From the NCBI RefSeq assembly GCF_016086655.4, contig NC_052142.2, positions 8,312,422 to 8,376,421 of the forward strand: DNA of 64,000 nucleotides, read 5' to 3'. A program made the position numbers and the translations under genes. Below the pieces are notes generated by a model, which had not been told where the DNA came from, made no database searches, and saw nothing but the letters and a program-made list of their open reading frames with translations. This document shows, piece after piece, positions 22,801 to 34,205 of this stretch (positions are counted from its first letter, which is position 1; each line of letters starts with the position of its first letter). This DNA comes from Lepeophtheirus salmonis (Eukaryota > Arthropoda > Copepoda > Siphonostomatoida > Caligidae).

Positions 22801-23624
22801 ATCGTGTAAAGGCTCTCGAAACAGCCCTAAAAGATGCTAAAGAGGGAGCAATGCGTGATAGAAAAAGGTATCAGTATGAGGTTGACAGAATTAAGGAAGC
22901 CGTTCGACAGAAGAGTTTGTCTCGGAATAGGAATTCTGCGTTAATTGGTAAATATATCATATAATATGTGAGTATTATTAATAAAAACGGGCAAAAAAAT
23001 AAATGAGAAAGATATAATTAACTACTTAGGTTTTTTCCCCCAAATTTAATGCCTTTAAATTTAAGCATTGTTAGATCGATAATATATAAGATTCAGTATT
23101 AGTTATTGTTGATTTTTATTTTTCCTCTAAATTTAATTGAGAGGTATATTTTTCTTGACATTAAAATTAGCACAAATCTTTTTAGGTACTTATTTGCCCC
23201 TTTTTGTAATATACTGTATATGATACTTCTCGTTATGATGTGAAAAATGTTTTCTGAATAAGGAAATTAGTAAATTAGTTGATTTAGCCACTAAGTAAAC
23301 CTAGTACTGAAGTTGAGCTTTTACAGATAAATGCTCCTCGTTACGCTTGATTGGAGGCTGTTGTGCCTTTCAATTAATATATGAATTTCCTTTTTTTTGA
23401 TTTTCCATAAAAATAAACTTTGATCTTATCTGATTTAGAGTTTGAATTAAAAATATTTAAGTAGTAATTTTTCAATTGTTCTACCGTTGTTTTTTTATTT
23501 AATAAATCTAGTTAAGCCAATCCGGGCTGGTCATCATCCAACTACAACTGCACTACCTGCCGTTACAAGGCATGGTGTGTCTGTTCGATCAATATCCAGT
23601 ACTCAAGAGTTAAAAAAACACTGA
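19837..23624 (+). CDS. Khc: Kinesin-1 heavy chain, seven coding exons
   Basis: Plus-end-directed microtubule motor that carries vesicles and mRNPs, working as a homodimer with light chains. Exons: 19837-20019, 20081-20168, 20221-20448, 20508-20901, 20956-22426, 22482-22947, 23512-23624. All junctions are GT-AG and the frames join cleanly to 980 residues (Drosophila Khc is 975). The start MSAGG is used because the frame before it lacks an ATG. Motor domain: VVCRFRPLND at 27-36, P-loop GQTSSGKT at 104-111, switch I NEHSSRSHS at 217-225, switch II DLAGSE at 250-255, neck linker around 343-355. A long coiled coil follows from about 358 to 920, with the proline/glycine-poor stalk almost entirely in exon 5. 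The tail keeps YQYEVDRIKEAVRQK and a KPIR motif; the residue before this Lys is Val rather than the usual Ala. The first five introns are 52-61 nt and the last is 564 nt. Confidence 0.97.
22948..23511 (+). other. Last kinesin intron (564 nt)
   Basis: About ten times longer than the other five introns of this gene. It begins GTAAATATATC and ends in a pyrimidine tract and AATCTAG. It splits the codon at the tail autoinhibitory motif (ATT G|TT AAG). It contains a piece similar to the repeat at 16262-16365. Confidence 0.85.
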
Positions 23625-23837
23625 TATTTTTGTAAGTATTAATTTATTGTTGCATAAGATCAAACGTTTTAAGATACTTTTTTCAACCTGTAAAACAGAG
23701 AAATTATTGTTTGACGGTAAAAATACATTTAATTACAGGGGCGTCTATAGGGCCCCCTTCAATATTTTTTTTGCGTTCACACTTTAGACGATTATTGCTT
23801 TTTACAAAAAAATGTAAAATGCCTCGTAAAATTTTCA

Positions 23838-23843
23838 AATAAA
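23838..23843 (+). terminator. Candidate kinesin poly(A) signal
   Basis: AATAAA lies 214 nt after the kinesin stop codon at 23624. It is followed by a T-rich stretch. Confidence 0.4.
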
Positions 23844-23954
23844 AATAACACTATTTTTTTCCAAAACTTTATTCGTCTTTTCTAATTAAAAATGCCTCGT
23901 AAAATAAAATCTTGTGGATCCACCAGCATTATATATATATATAAAGAACTAATC

Positions 23955-24345
23955 ATGTTCTTATTGGATTCAGAGTAAAATTGTGGATCAACAAAGGAGT
24001 AGTTCTAGCAAATACCCTTGTTTATTGCCCTTTCTCCTTCCTCCCTTGTCACAGCTGATTGTATTTAGTCTAATGAAGCGTCATGAGCATTATTATTTCT
24101 CTCCTCCAAATCATGTTGAATTCCAGTGTAGAATGGTCATGCTAAAAAAAAGAAACCGGAAATCAGTATGATAATTTGAAGAATGTTTTTTAGGAGAGAA
24201 GGAATAATGCTCAGAACGTTTCATTATATCAGCAATAATCAGCTGTGACGAGAGAAAGGAGAAAAAGATATAAATAAGCGACATTTGCTGGAATTACTCT
24301 GATGTCGATCCCCAATTCTACTCTGAGTTCAACAAGGATTTACAA
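23955..24345. repeat. Large imperfect fold-back (family B, MITE-like)
   Basis: The left arm (23955-24145) reads TTCAGAGTAAAATTGTGGAT, TAGCAAATACCCTTG, TCACAGCTGATTG and GAAGCGTCATGAGC. The right arm (24180-24345) contains the reverse complement of each: GAACGTTTCATTATAT, ATCAGCTGTGACGAG, ACATTTGCTGGAATTACTC and GATCCCCAATTCTACTCTGA. Arms of about 170-190 bp with a short centre make this a palindromic element. It probably arose by fusion of two family B copies. Confidence 0.75.
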
Positions 24346-24499
24346 TTATAACTCCTCAACAAACCCTCGGGGGTATGCTTCGTCTTTTACGTGCAGCACA
24401 CGAATGTTCAATCAGGTTTTGAATTTAATTGAATCTATTTCGGAAAGGATGATTACTACTCATGATTTAAATAATAATGATAACCGCTGAGGAAAATAA

Positions 24500-27400
24500 A
24501 AATCTTAGTTTTTATTACCTATTACAAATTAAATGGGCTGCTAAAAACGCTTCAGATTTACATCATTAAGTATATGCCTGCCAACTAGCAAAATATAAGT
24601 GCATTTATTAATTTTCTTTCATATTTGGAAATTTGAAACGTCATCAACAGGCAAAGAGCACTATAGATCGTTTGCAATGACGTCATAAATAGAATAATAA
24701 ATTGAAAGTGACGCCAATTTGGAGACATATTAAAAATATTGTTAAATAAACAAAGAAAAAATTGTAAAACAATTGTTTTTAAAACTTAATCTAATGCATG
24801 TATAAAAAAACTCGTACAAAAAAACAAGTGGATTCCAAAGAAGTATAAAATAAATAACTAGAAAGCTCCAATTCAAACCCGAAAATTAATGTGCTCACAG
24901 GAGTAGACTGTTTCAGTTATGCCTCAAGATAAGCTAGAATATTCTTTTCTATGCTGTATCTGTGGCTCTCCTGTTTCAATTGACGAGTTTGCCTCTCAAA
25001 GAAGACTTTAATGTCGGTTGCCGTAGAAACACCCGCCAGTTCCTTTCTGTCCAGAGATACCTAAGTCATATTCTGTTAACGAATTTTCTCAATCAAACTA
25101 CGTTTTTCCACTATTTTTATTTAGTAAATTGACATATGATCTCAAAATCTCACGCTAGCATAATTTCAAAAACTTTAAAAAAACATTAGTTCATGCTCAA
25201 ACTAATCATGAGGCTTACTTGGATGATAGGGCATAAAACTTCGTAAATACATGTCTCCTAAGACGGTGGTTCCGTAACTTTTTGTCCTCAAGGCACACCA
25301 TAAAACAAATTTTAAAAAAATTGACACACCTTTTTTAATTACACCAATCATTTGGATTATTATTTGCTATTGCAAATAATATATGGTTGTCACAAATCGT
25401 ACGGCACACTTGAAGTTGTAATATGTTAAATTTAATTGCTATCATAAAGAGTTGTCCAATACACCTATACGAAAGAAAAAATGAGCGCCGCTCATTTTTA
25501 ATTGAGCTGAACGGGAGCGCTCTCATTGCTTTAAAAACGAGTGGGAGTGAGCTCAGGATTTCTTTATCGGAAAAATGTTCTGGTCACTAGACATGGGCTG
25601 TTGTCAAAATATAATCTGATACGCTATCATTAAAAAATAATATTTCGATTCTGTATTTTACAAAAATATAAGATGTACTCGTATCTCTGAATGCCTTTTT
25701 TGTTTTGTTTTGTCACACTTTGTTTGTTTAGTTTGCCAGCAGACTCATATACTAAGGATACAATATTTAACAAAAATCAGAACTAAATATTTATAAGGAG
25801 CTTTTCAGTGACAAGATATCTCTAGTTGGGCATAAAGATTCAGCCGAGATAATATGTAAAATATTAATTAATTCATCGATCGTGAACCATCTGACAGCAT
25901 TTTTTATTCATAGGGAATTTTCGTATCAGTTGTTTTATAACTTAAAAATAGTTAAGCTGTTTTTTTACATACTCGAAGTTGGGAAAATTTAAATAATTCA
26001 ACTTAACACCTCTCTTTGTTTTCTATAATATGAGATTTAATATTAAATAACATGATCGAAAAAAGACAATATATTAAATAGATTTATTTAAAATGTTGAA
26101 CCTTTTATTGAAGTAACAAATTTATATTCAAACAAGCTAAAAACACAGCTTAATTATTATACATACTCGTATATTTAATAAACGAAAAATCTAACTTAAG
26201 CATTAACAAAAATCATTGAATAATATATATTTAATTTTAAATTATTTACAAATACTCAAATTTTAAAGCCCTCAAGTTATGAGCCATATACATTAGTAAT
26301 TAACAATTTTTAGGTTTAAGTCTGGTACGTTTTTCTGTCATATTATTGCCTCCGATACTGATCAAACTCTTTTACAGATTTTACAACTTGACAAATGAGG
26401 AAGGATAGTTTATATATGGATAAGCCTATATTGTTAGTATCGGGACTTGCTTATTTCTTCATCATTCAAATCGAACCAAATAAGTATCTGGTGGAGTTTG
26501 GAGATTTTTTTTTACTTCTACGGCAATTTATTCATTAGTTACTTTTATAACTGATGTTCCTACATCTTATTTATGGGGGTGTAATGAGATATAAAATATC
26601 GGGCAAATCATCCAAAATGAGTTTTTTTTTTTTTTTTTTCCTTTTTAGCCGCAGTATGCTTAACCTGAGTGTATAAATTATTTGAATTTTTTTAATGAAA
26701 TTTTGTAACGTAGTTTCTATTAGTACTATATAAATATTCAAAATTATTTTTTCATCAAAAGTGTCCCATGTGTCATTGATGGGCACGTACTTATATGTAC
26801 GCTTGGAAAATCTCCTACAAAAATATTTTTTCTTATAAATTAAAATGATGCTTTGATGATATTATGACTAATTTTCGTATTCTTTTATTCCAAGTTTACT
26901 TAATTACGATAAATATGATAAAAAATGCATTGATAAATATTATTTACAAGTGTTGAATACGGTATTTTTCAAAATAATTAGCATAAAAACCTGCGTCATA
27001 CTTTTTGCATCTAAGCATTTCGTTTATTTGTTTTGACAATTAGATGTCCTACATTATCACAACGTACAGAAGAAATACTGTTTTATGTTTTAAGTTTGGC
27101 AAATAGTGGTGTGGTTATTTTCACCATGATAGTTCACTAAGGATTTTGTACATACTCGTCTAAAATCAATTAATAAAATATTTTGTTTGTCCTTTCAATT
27201 TAAAATTATACCACTATTTCTATAAACACGCCATTCTTGAACTATTTTCACACTTTAAAACCAATTATAAAATCACCAATACTATTTTTTTCTTCGTAAA
27301 CTTATTGCATAGTTTGAAAGCAAATAATGGGATAGGTCAACCCCTCCATAGTGTTACTATAAGTTTTGCAGAAATGTGGCTGATTTAATTCTACTTTTTT

Positions 27401-29300
27401 CTTCGCGAATTGATCTTTTTCAATTAAGATTATTTGCAATATAAACTGGTCTGCTGTCCTTTCAAACAATGATTACTGTATCTTTATCGTTCAAGTACAC
27501 TTCAATTCCCTTCTTTTCATTTTCATTGATTCCTTTTTTGATGGGATGGAAATTTTATGGAGTCTATTGGATGTATCAGTGACTGTTAATCCAACTTTGT
27601 TTTTATCTCTCAAGTTGTATATGAGGTCCCAATTCATAACCATTTTATTGTGTTTTGGCTTCCTCAAAAAGAATGCAATGAAGAAGCTCGCCGGAAGACG
27701 TACCTAAAACGTTTATCTTAGACCCAAATTATGTGAGTTTTGATTTGGTGTATTTTTTATATTGTGGGGTCAAAAGTAATAGACCATCGATTCATCCATA
27801 CAAATATATTCAAACGTTTCCACATATTTTTTTGCAGTTCCGTTTATGGTTTCAAAGAGAATTGAAACTTTCCAAAGGGATTCTGATAGTTGTTGTTAGC
27901 GAAATGTGTATACAGTAGAAATTCATCAAATCTATTTTGGGACATTGCTTTTTTTTATTAAGATATTTATTGAGTCTTTGCCAATACATATTTTTTTATG
28001 TCGCTTTGAGATAGCTACTTAGTAGTATCACTCGCTCAAATTGTATCACTTTTCACCTTGTTACTAAAGGTTGGATTGTTTAAGTGGTAGGCAGATAGTT
28101 TTTTTCTATACAAGAATCTAGTATGAATAATTTTAAGAAGTCGTAGGTATCAAATGGAATGTTGAAGTTATTCCATTTTTGAATTTTCATACGGTGGAAT
28201 TTTAATTTAGAAGCGATATTTGGAAGGTGACTATTTTATCATAACATTTAGATTCGAGTATCAGTTGAAATATTGGTTTCTTTTTCTATTTGTCTACAAA
28301 AAAGAAGAAGAAGAAAAAAAAAAAATCTGATAGACATATATGTTTAGATGTACTTGTAATTTGTTTTTTCACAAACAAGCATGGGTTAAGCTTCATCAAA
28401 ATTTGGCTCTTCAATTTCGTCTAAGTCATATTGATGATGAATACAAACCTCAGTATTGGAGTTCACCAAACCTTTTCGAAGACGATTGCTATCTTTTTAA
28501 ATTGCTTCTTAGTTATCCCTATCTTCATAGGTTTGCTCACGAGGATATTCGAATGAAATTACATAAACACTTTTGGATGCATCTGGAGGGTCATTCTCCA
28601 TAGGCAAAAGAATTTGTTGAAGATTCAAATTTTAATTTCTATAATTATTAGTATAATTAATTTCAACACCGATGTTAATTAATTGATGGTTAGGTTTCTT
28701 TAGATAGACTTCAAAAATTAAAAAGTTTACAAAAGTAGGAAAAGTAAGACATTTCTACGGTTCATTCCCAAACGTACATATATGTACTTACAAAATTTAT
28801 GCATTATTAAATAAAATTGTAGCAAAAATAAATAATGGGTGGGGCACATATCAATACCTAATTTTAAAATATAAAAATCAACAAAAAAGGGTGTGCTTAT
28901 TCCTTTTAAAGCCCAGTATGCTAGACCTTCCTCCAGAAAGATCCATAATGCATAAAACAAGGACCTACACTTATAACTGCAACAAATCATAAGTGTTACT
29001 TTGCTTGTTGCATGCACTAGTGATTACTTTATACTTAAGTTATATTTCCTCTCTTTAAGAATATAAGAATAATAACAACGGGTTCTGTAAATAAAAAACA
29101 TAAATTCATCTCTCAACTAAAAAAACCGGTCTCTCCTTCATTGTAATATTATTTTCATCTATGGTGATTAACATGAACAAAATGATGACCTTTATGAGTT
29201 CTGCATTTTGAAACTTGCTGTTTCTTGTTAAGTCTCTTCATAAACGTTATAAGTTTGACTAATTGATGAGCTATAATAATTGTCTTGTTAAAATTTCCAA
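24500..29300. other. Long AT-rich region without an identified gene
   Basis: No spliced gene could be assembled. There is a 23-nt near-perfect palindrome (AAAAATGAGCG-C-CGCTCATTTTT) at 25477-25499 inside a hAT-like non-autonomous relic (about 25260-25560). An 87-codon open frame lies at 28340-28603 on the + strand (HIDDEYKPQYWSSPNLFEDD, then HEDIRMKLHKHFWMHLEGHS); it has ordinary composition but no recognisable family. Confidence 0.5.
28340..28603 (+). other. Unexplained 87-codon open frame
   Basis: Met start, then CTCNLFFHKQAWVKLHQN, FRLSHIDDEYKPQYW, LFEDDCYLFKLLLSYPYLHR and a histidine-rich end. Composition is more protein-like than other frames nearby. No splice sites clearly extend it and I do not recognise it. 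It may be a chance frame or part of an old element. Confidence 0.2.
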
Positions 29301-29309
29301 GTTTGCTTA

Positions 29310-30564
29310 CATAGGCTGCTATATATATCTCTGGCCTAGGCTACAGTAAGTGTTGCCAGGTGCAATTTGACATTTCCTTTGGAAAGTTGGACATTTTTGT
29401 TGCATAATCGTACTTAGACGTATGACCATCATTTGTGTTGTTAACAGTGACTTGAAAAATAAATTTGCCAAAAAATGGAATTAAGTTGTGAACATTTTCG
29501 TGCGATCATTTTTCAGAACTTTCGTCGTGAATTATCACAAGAGTGGATTGATGAACTTAAATCTTAGTATAGCGATGAAGCACCATCCTATAACACTGTG
29601 AAAAACTGGTTTAATGAATTCAATTGTGGCCGACGCTCGCTCAAAGACTAATTCTGTGAAGGTCGTCCAAAAACGGTCGTTGTGCCAGAGAACATTGATG
29701 CTGTGCGTGAAGTGATCATGCAAGATCGTCTTGTAACATACAGTGAGATAGAAGCATCTTTGGCTATTTCTTCCACCGGCATACATTCGATATTGCATGT
29801 ACACCTGGCCGTAAAAAAGGTTTTTCCATGTTGGATCCTGCACAATTTGACAATCGCTCGAACGAAGGCTCGTGACGATTGGTGCAAAGAAATGTTAAAA
29901 AATACGCTCGCGGTGCTTCAAAAGACGAATCAGGGATCTATGTGTATGATCCCGAAATAAAACAACAATCGACGGTGTGGATCTTCGAAGACAAGACAAA
30001 TCCAACGAAAATTGTTCGTGGAAGAATCATTACGAAGCAAATGGTCGCCTGTTTCTTCGGCAAAACTGGTCATGTGGAGACTGTTTCACTTGAGCATCGT
30101 AGGACATCAATTCTGGGGGGTACATCACAATTTGTTTGCCTGAAGTTTTCGGAGAAATTCGAAAAACGAACAAGAGAAGACGAATCATTGTTCACCATGA
30201 CAATTCGAGCTCTCACACATCGGCTCTAACCAGCGCCCTTTTGACCGGCTAAAACGTCAAATTGATGGGTCATCCGCCGTACAGTCCTGACTTGACCCCC
30301 ATGACTTCTTTATATTCCCGCACATCAAGAAAAAAAATGCATGGTCAACGATTTTAGTGGCAAGAAGATGCTGTTGACGCGTTTAAAAGTAATGTTTTGG
30401 AGGTGTCTCAATCGGAGTGGAAAAAGAGCTTCGACAGTTGGTTCGAGCGCATGTAAAAGTGTATTAATCATGCTGGAGAATACTTTAAAAAACAATAAAA
30501 CCATTTTTGATTATAAATATTTCCATTTTCATTATTAGGCCAGAATTATATATAGCAGCCTATG
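29310..30564 (+). mobile_element. Mariner element (DD34D) with both TIRs
   Basis: A 1,255-bp element. The 29-bp terminal inverted repeats (29310-29338 and 30536-30564) match at 27 positions, starting CATAGGCTGCTATATATA and ending TCTGGCCTA. TA dinucleotides lie outside both ends (29308-29309 and 30565-30566). One broken transposase gene on the + strand fills the element. The well-preserved ends suggest it is younger than the other mariner copies here. Confidence 0.95.
29475..30498 (+). pseudogene. Mariner DD34D transposase, broken
   Basis: ATG at 29475 (MELSCEHFRAIIFQNFRREL). TAG stops interrupt WIDELKS and RRSLKD in the DNA-binding part. Then NIDAVREVIMQDRLVTYSEI and LHNLTIARTKARDDWCKEML follow. 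Near 29900-29950 the frame changes, and the VTGDE-type motif that should carry the first catalytic Asp is missing: RGASKDESGIYVYDPE runs straight through. The second Asp is in VHHDNSSSHTS. A TAG follows, then GHPPYSPDLTP. A frameshift precedes HDFFIFPHIKKK, which has the third Asp 34 residues after the second. The end reads KCINHAGEYFKKQ and stops with a TAA at 30496. Clearly inactive. Confidence 0.93.
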
Positions 30565-30789
30565 TATTTCAATTGAAGTAATAATTATCAATTTGATATT
30601 TTTTTAGAAATTCAAATAGAAATGATAATTCTGGCCTTTTCTTAGAAATATGTTTTTTCCAATTTATGTATTCATAAATTCTTCAAAAATCAATTTTTCA
30701 TAAATTGGTACAGGATATACCAGGTCCACCATGATTATTTACCCATTTTAACACAAAGTATGGAAGTCCATGGCAGGATCCTGCGTTAA

Positions 30790-30985
30790 TTAGGAAACGA
30801 GTTTATTTTAAACACCGCTGATGGAAAACTTGTTCATCTTCCTGGCCATGTCAACAATTGAGGAATTCTGTTTTTTCTTGAAGGCCGACTTCCGGTGGTT
30901 GACGTACAAGGAAGGTTTTTTGTCTGCTCTTGGAGAGTGTCTGAGGTCCTCCCCAACGTTCAACCGCAAGAAGACACTATAAATC
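30790..30985 (-). pseudogene. N-terminal fragment of a Tc1/mariner-type transposase
   Basis: The - strand reads VFLRLNVGEDLRHSPRADKK, then SLYVNHRKSAFKKK and SSIVDMARKMNKFSISGV. This matches the linker and second helix-turn-helix region of the mariner-type proteins elsewhere in such genomes (pattern DLRHSPRSGR). It stops at a TAA, and no catalytic part remains. Confidence 0.55.
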
Positions 30986-32065
30986 GTTGAGAGGATCGAG
31001 TAAGGAGATAGAAAGATTCAGGATTATTTGTTCACAATATTATCTCTGTCCAAGTCGTTTCTCATTATTTCCAAAAAAATATGATGTTCCTAATTGCTAT
31101 TCTGGTTATGGATCTGAATCAACGAATATATCTGCATCACTTCATTCTTTTTTCCAGGACGAATACTCCAAAAGTTCCTGGCTATGAGTTATTCTTAGAC
31201 AAAGCACCTTTCTCAATATTCAATAACTTATTCACTCCACTTTCAGTATGGTGATTTCGTCTGCGATTTGATTTACAAACCGACACAATTAAAAAAAACA
31301 AAACAAGATAGAAGGAAAATTTAAACAAAAATTCACAGCAGATTTTAAAATATTCCGAAATATCTTTCCAGTCAAACCCAGAAAGATTGTGCTATTCCAA
31401 TGTATCTACGTCTACTAGGATATCAAGTTAAAATGCAGCCATTATTATAGCAGGCCAAGCTTTTATTCCCAAGAACTGTCATTGATTTCAAAGATTTATG
31501 TACAAATTCTCAATGAAACGCTTCAATGCAGCGTCCATTTAATAATTTAAATGAATATTGCATTAAAAAGGATATGGTATTCGTTTTGTGTGATAAGAAC
31601 TTCAATGTATGGTCCAAGCTTATCCAATAGAACCTGAAACCCCGAAAAAATTGTCAGTGCTAATAATCATAATGTCCATCTTAGAAGAGCAATGGAAAAG
31701 AATTTGTAATGAAAGACATAAATAATACAACTTATGATATGACCAGCTTGTGGCTTCAAAAGGTTGTCCCTCTACTTGTAAAAAAAGAAAAAAATATTCC
31801 TAGACTAAACTACTCGAACAACACTAAAGTGTACTTTACTTCTTCTATGGTTGTGTAAACATAACTTGCCTATAAATTCATTATTAATATGAGAGTAAAT
31901 ACGTTATGGAAGAAGAATGATTTTTTTCTTCTTGCAAAATATTGTAATTATTACTTAATGGTGTGTATTAAAATTTACTAATTATGGCATCAGAGTAATT
32001 CGTTTCTTTATATTTACTATATAGGGAGTGGGATCTGTTTTTATTTCTTTTATCTCATATCTCAT

Positions 32066-32145
32066 TGTAGCTAATTTAATTAAGAGTCATGCCAGCTAAA
32101 CTGCTCTCCTATCAAACAATCAAGTTGTTAGGGTTAACACTGATT
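32066..32145 (+). repeat. Dispersed repeat family B
   Basis: GTAGCTAATTTAATTAAGAG, CCAGCTAAACTGCTCTCC and AGTTGTTAGGGTTAAC match the core of the copies at 19401, 49705 and 60288. Confidence 0.65.
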
Positions 32146-34094
32146 ATTTTTTTTACAACTCAACATATGATTTACATGAAAGAATTGATTTGATTTTTTA
32201 CTATTTCTCAATTTTGACAATCGAATATCAGAATTATGGTGACTGATAATTAAGGTTAGGTCCTTCAGTCAACATTGATTTTGTGTCAACTGGTCAAACA
32301 TATTGAAATAATGAGTTTGTCTTATTCGTCTTAAGTTTTGGGTGTCTGGCTTGCCCAGTACAAAATGGTAACAATAATATTTCGATACTAAAATATTTAA
32401 TATATATTAATTAAACTTACATTGAAAGATGTAAAGACTGACTTCTTAAGAATTCCTTTACAGCTATGTAATATTCTTTTTTTCAAAATTTTAATGGAGT
32501 AGAAAAAAATATCCATAACTAGCTTTCTGAGTAAAAGTCAAACATTTTCATTCAGAATTGTATTCGCCCATGAAATTTTGCTGTAAATAATATTTATTGC
32601 ACTACATATGTTTTTTCTTTTTTAAATGCCATATTTGTGCTGGAAATGTACTATGGATATTGAATTATAAATTTTTTAATCTATATAATCTACTTTTTTA
32701 ACTTATTTGAATAATTATATATGAACTGAAATTGTGGTAATCTTGATATTAAAATTTTGAAGTACCGTCCTCCCATTACTTTCTAATTTACAATTTATAA
32801 CTACCTTCAATGTGTTTAATTAATAATATAAAATTTAATTTTCTGTCTTGTTTTTATTTGCAGTCTTTGGAAATCTTTCTTTTGAGATATATGTATGGTT
32901 CAAATTTAGAAGACTACTTCTGCTAGAAGATTGACCATGATATTACTTCTACATTAATTTACTGTTATATACATCTGATGTAAATTAATATTTTGCTTAC
33001 TACTGCTATCTGTTAACTTTTCTTCTTCATTGATAATTTATTCACTTAAGAAAAAAGTTACTCAATAATTGTATTTTTAATATATCACTTTTAATTCGGA
33101 TTGTCTAATGAACTTGTCATTTTTGTATTAGTTTGTTGGCAAATTAAAATTAATTCGTAGTTTTGAGGTATTTTGTTATATTAAAAATACTATACCTTAA
33201 CTTATAATCTAACTTTATGCTAATTTATAAATATTGAAACCACGTTTTAATTTTATAATAATATTTTGAAGTTACTTTCACCATAATGTTTTAAGTTTGT
33301 ATGGCTGATCCAGTAACATTTTAATAATACCAAAGATTTTTTTTATTTTGAAATGAATAGGTATTATGTTTAGCTTTATGTAAATGTTTTCACGTTTTTT
33401 ACTTGAAACTTTACATAATATTGATTTTTCTACAATTACGATTGTAACCATGAAATATAACAAAACAAAAAAGAAAAACAGCTTTTGTCCGTTTCGTTAA
33501 AAAAATGTGAAACAGTTAAAACAAAATATTTCAATTTTTAGTTAGTAGAAAGAAGAAAATCATCATTTTTCTTTCTTGTTTAATCCCTTTGTTGATCAAG
33601 TTGACTCAATTTGGTTTATTCTTGTTGATCAGTAATTTGAAATTATGAACTACTAGCGGAAGTACCAGCCAATACCCGGAGCAACCAAGCATCGACTAAA
33701 AAACCATTTTCTTTAATAATATTTAAGATAACTCCCTAAAAATCCTCTAGATTTTTAGGAGCAAACACACAAATAACTACTCAATACAATATTACTTAGT
33801 GATAAAATCCTGTGTACAATGGGCATGTTTAAAAAAAAGAAAACAAAAATGAACATGGTAACCATCATAATTTGAAAAATATTTCTATATTGTGATCTAA
33901 AACAATTGACTACTACGCCAAGCACTTCAATTAAGTGAAAGAGTACATGAGTGTTAGGTATGGAAACAAAAACAAAAGATATTTTGAAAAATGATTACTT
34001 TTGTATGAAATAATGTTTATTCAACACAATCCAATCCAGGTAACTAATAAAGCTTTGTAATATTGCAGGAAACAATCATTTTGGTTATATTTTC

Positions 34095-34205
34095 TGTAAA
34101 ATTGGAATGTTCAGAATTGGAATTAATTATATGACTTGTTTACAGTTCCAAATTCATTTCGTGAATTTGTATTTTACTGAGTTGCTCTACTTTGAACAAT
34201 AGTTC
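34095..34205 (+). repeat. Dispersed repeat family C
   Basis: AAAATTGGAATGTTCAGAAT, GACTTGTTTACAGTTCC and TTCGTGAATTTG recur at 58490-58600, and in reverse at 58205-58265. Non-coding. Confidence 0.65.

Noticed and set aside
30420..30470. GGTTCGAGC as a tRNA T-arm
   Set aside because: It is inside the mariner transposase (codons for WFERM) and no tRNA fold surrounds it. The GTTCGATTCC near 53609 likewise has no acceptor stem or anticodon arm.
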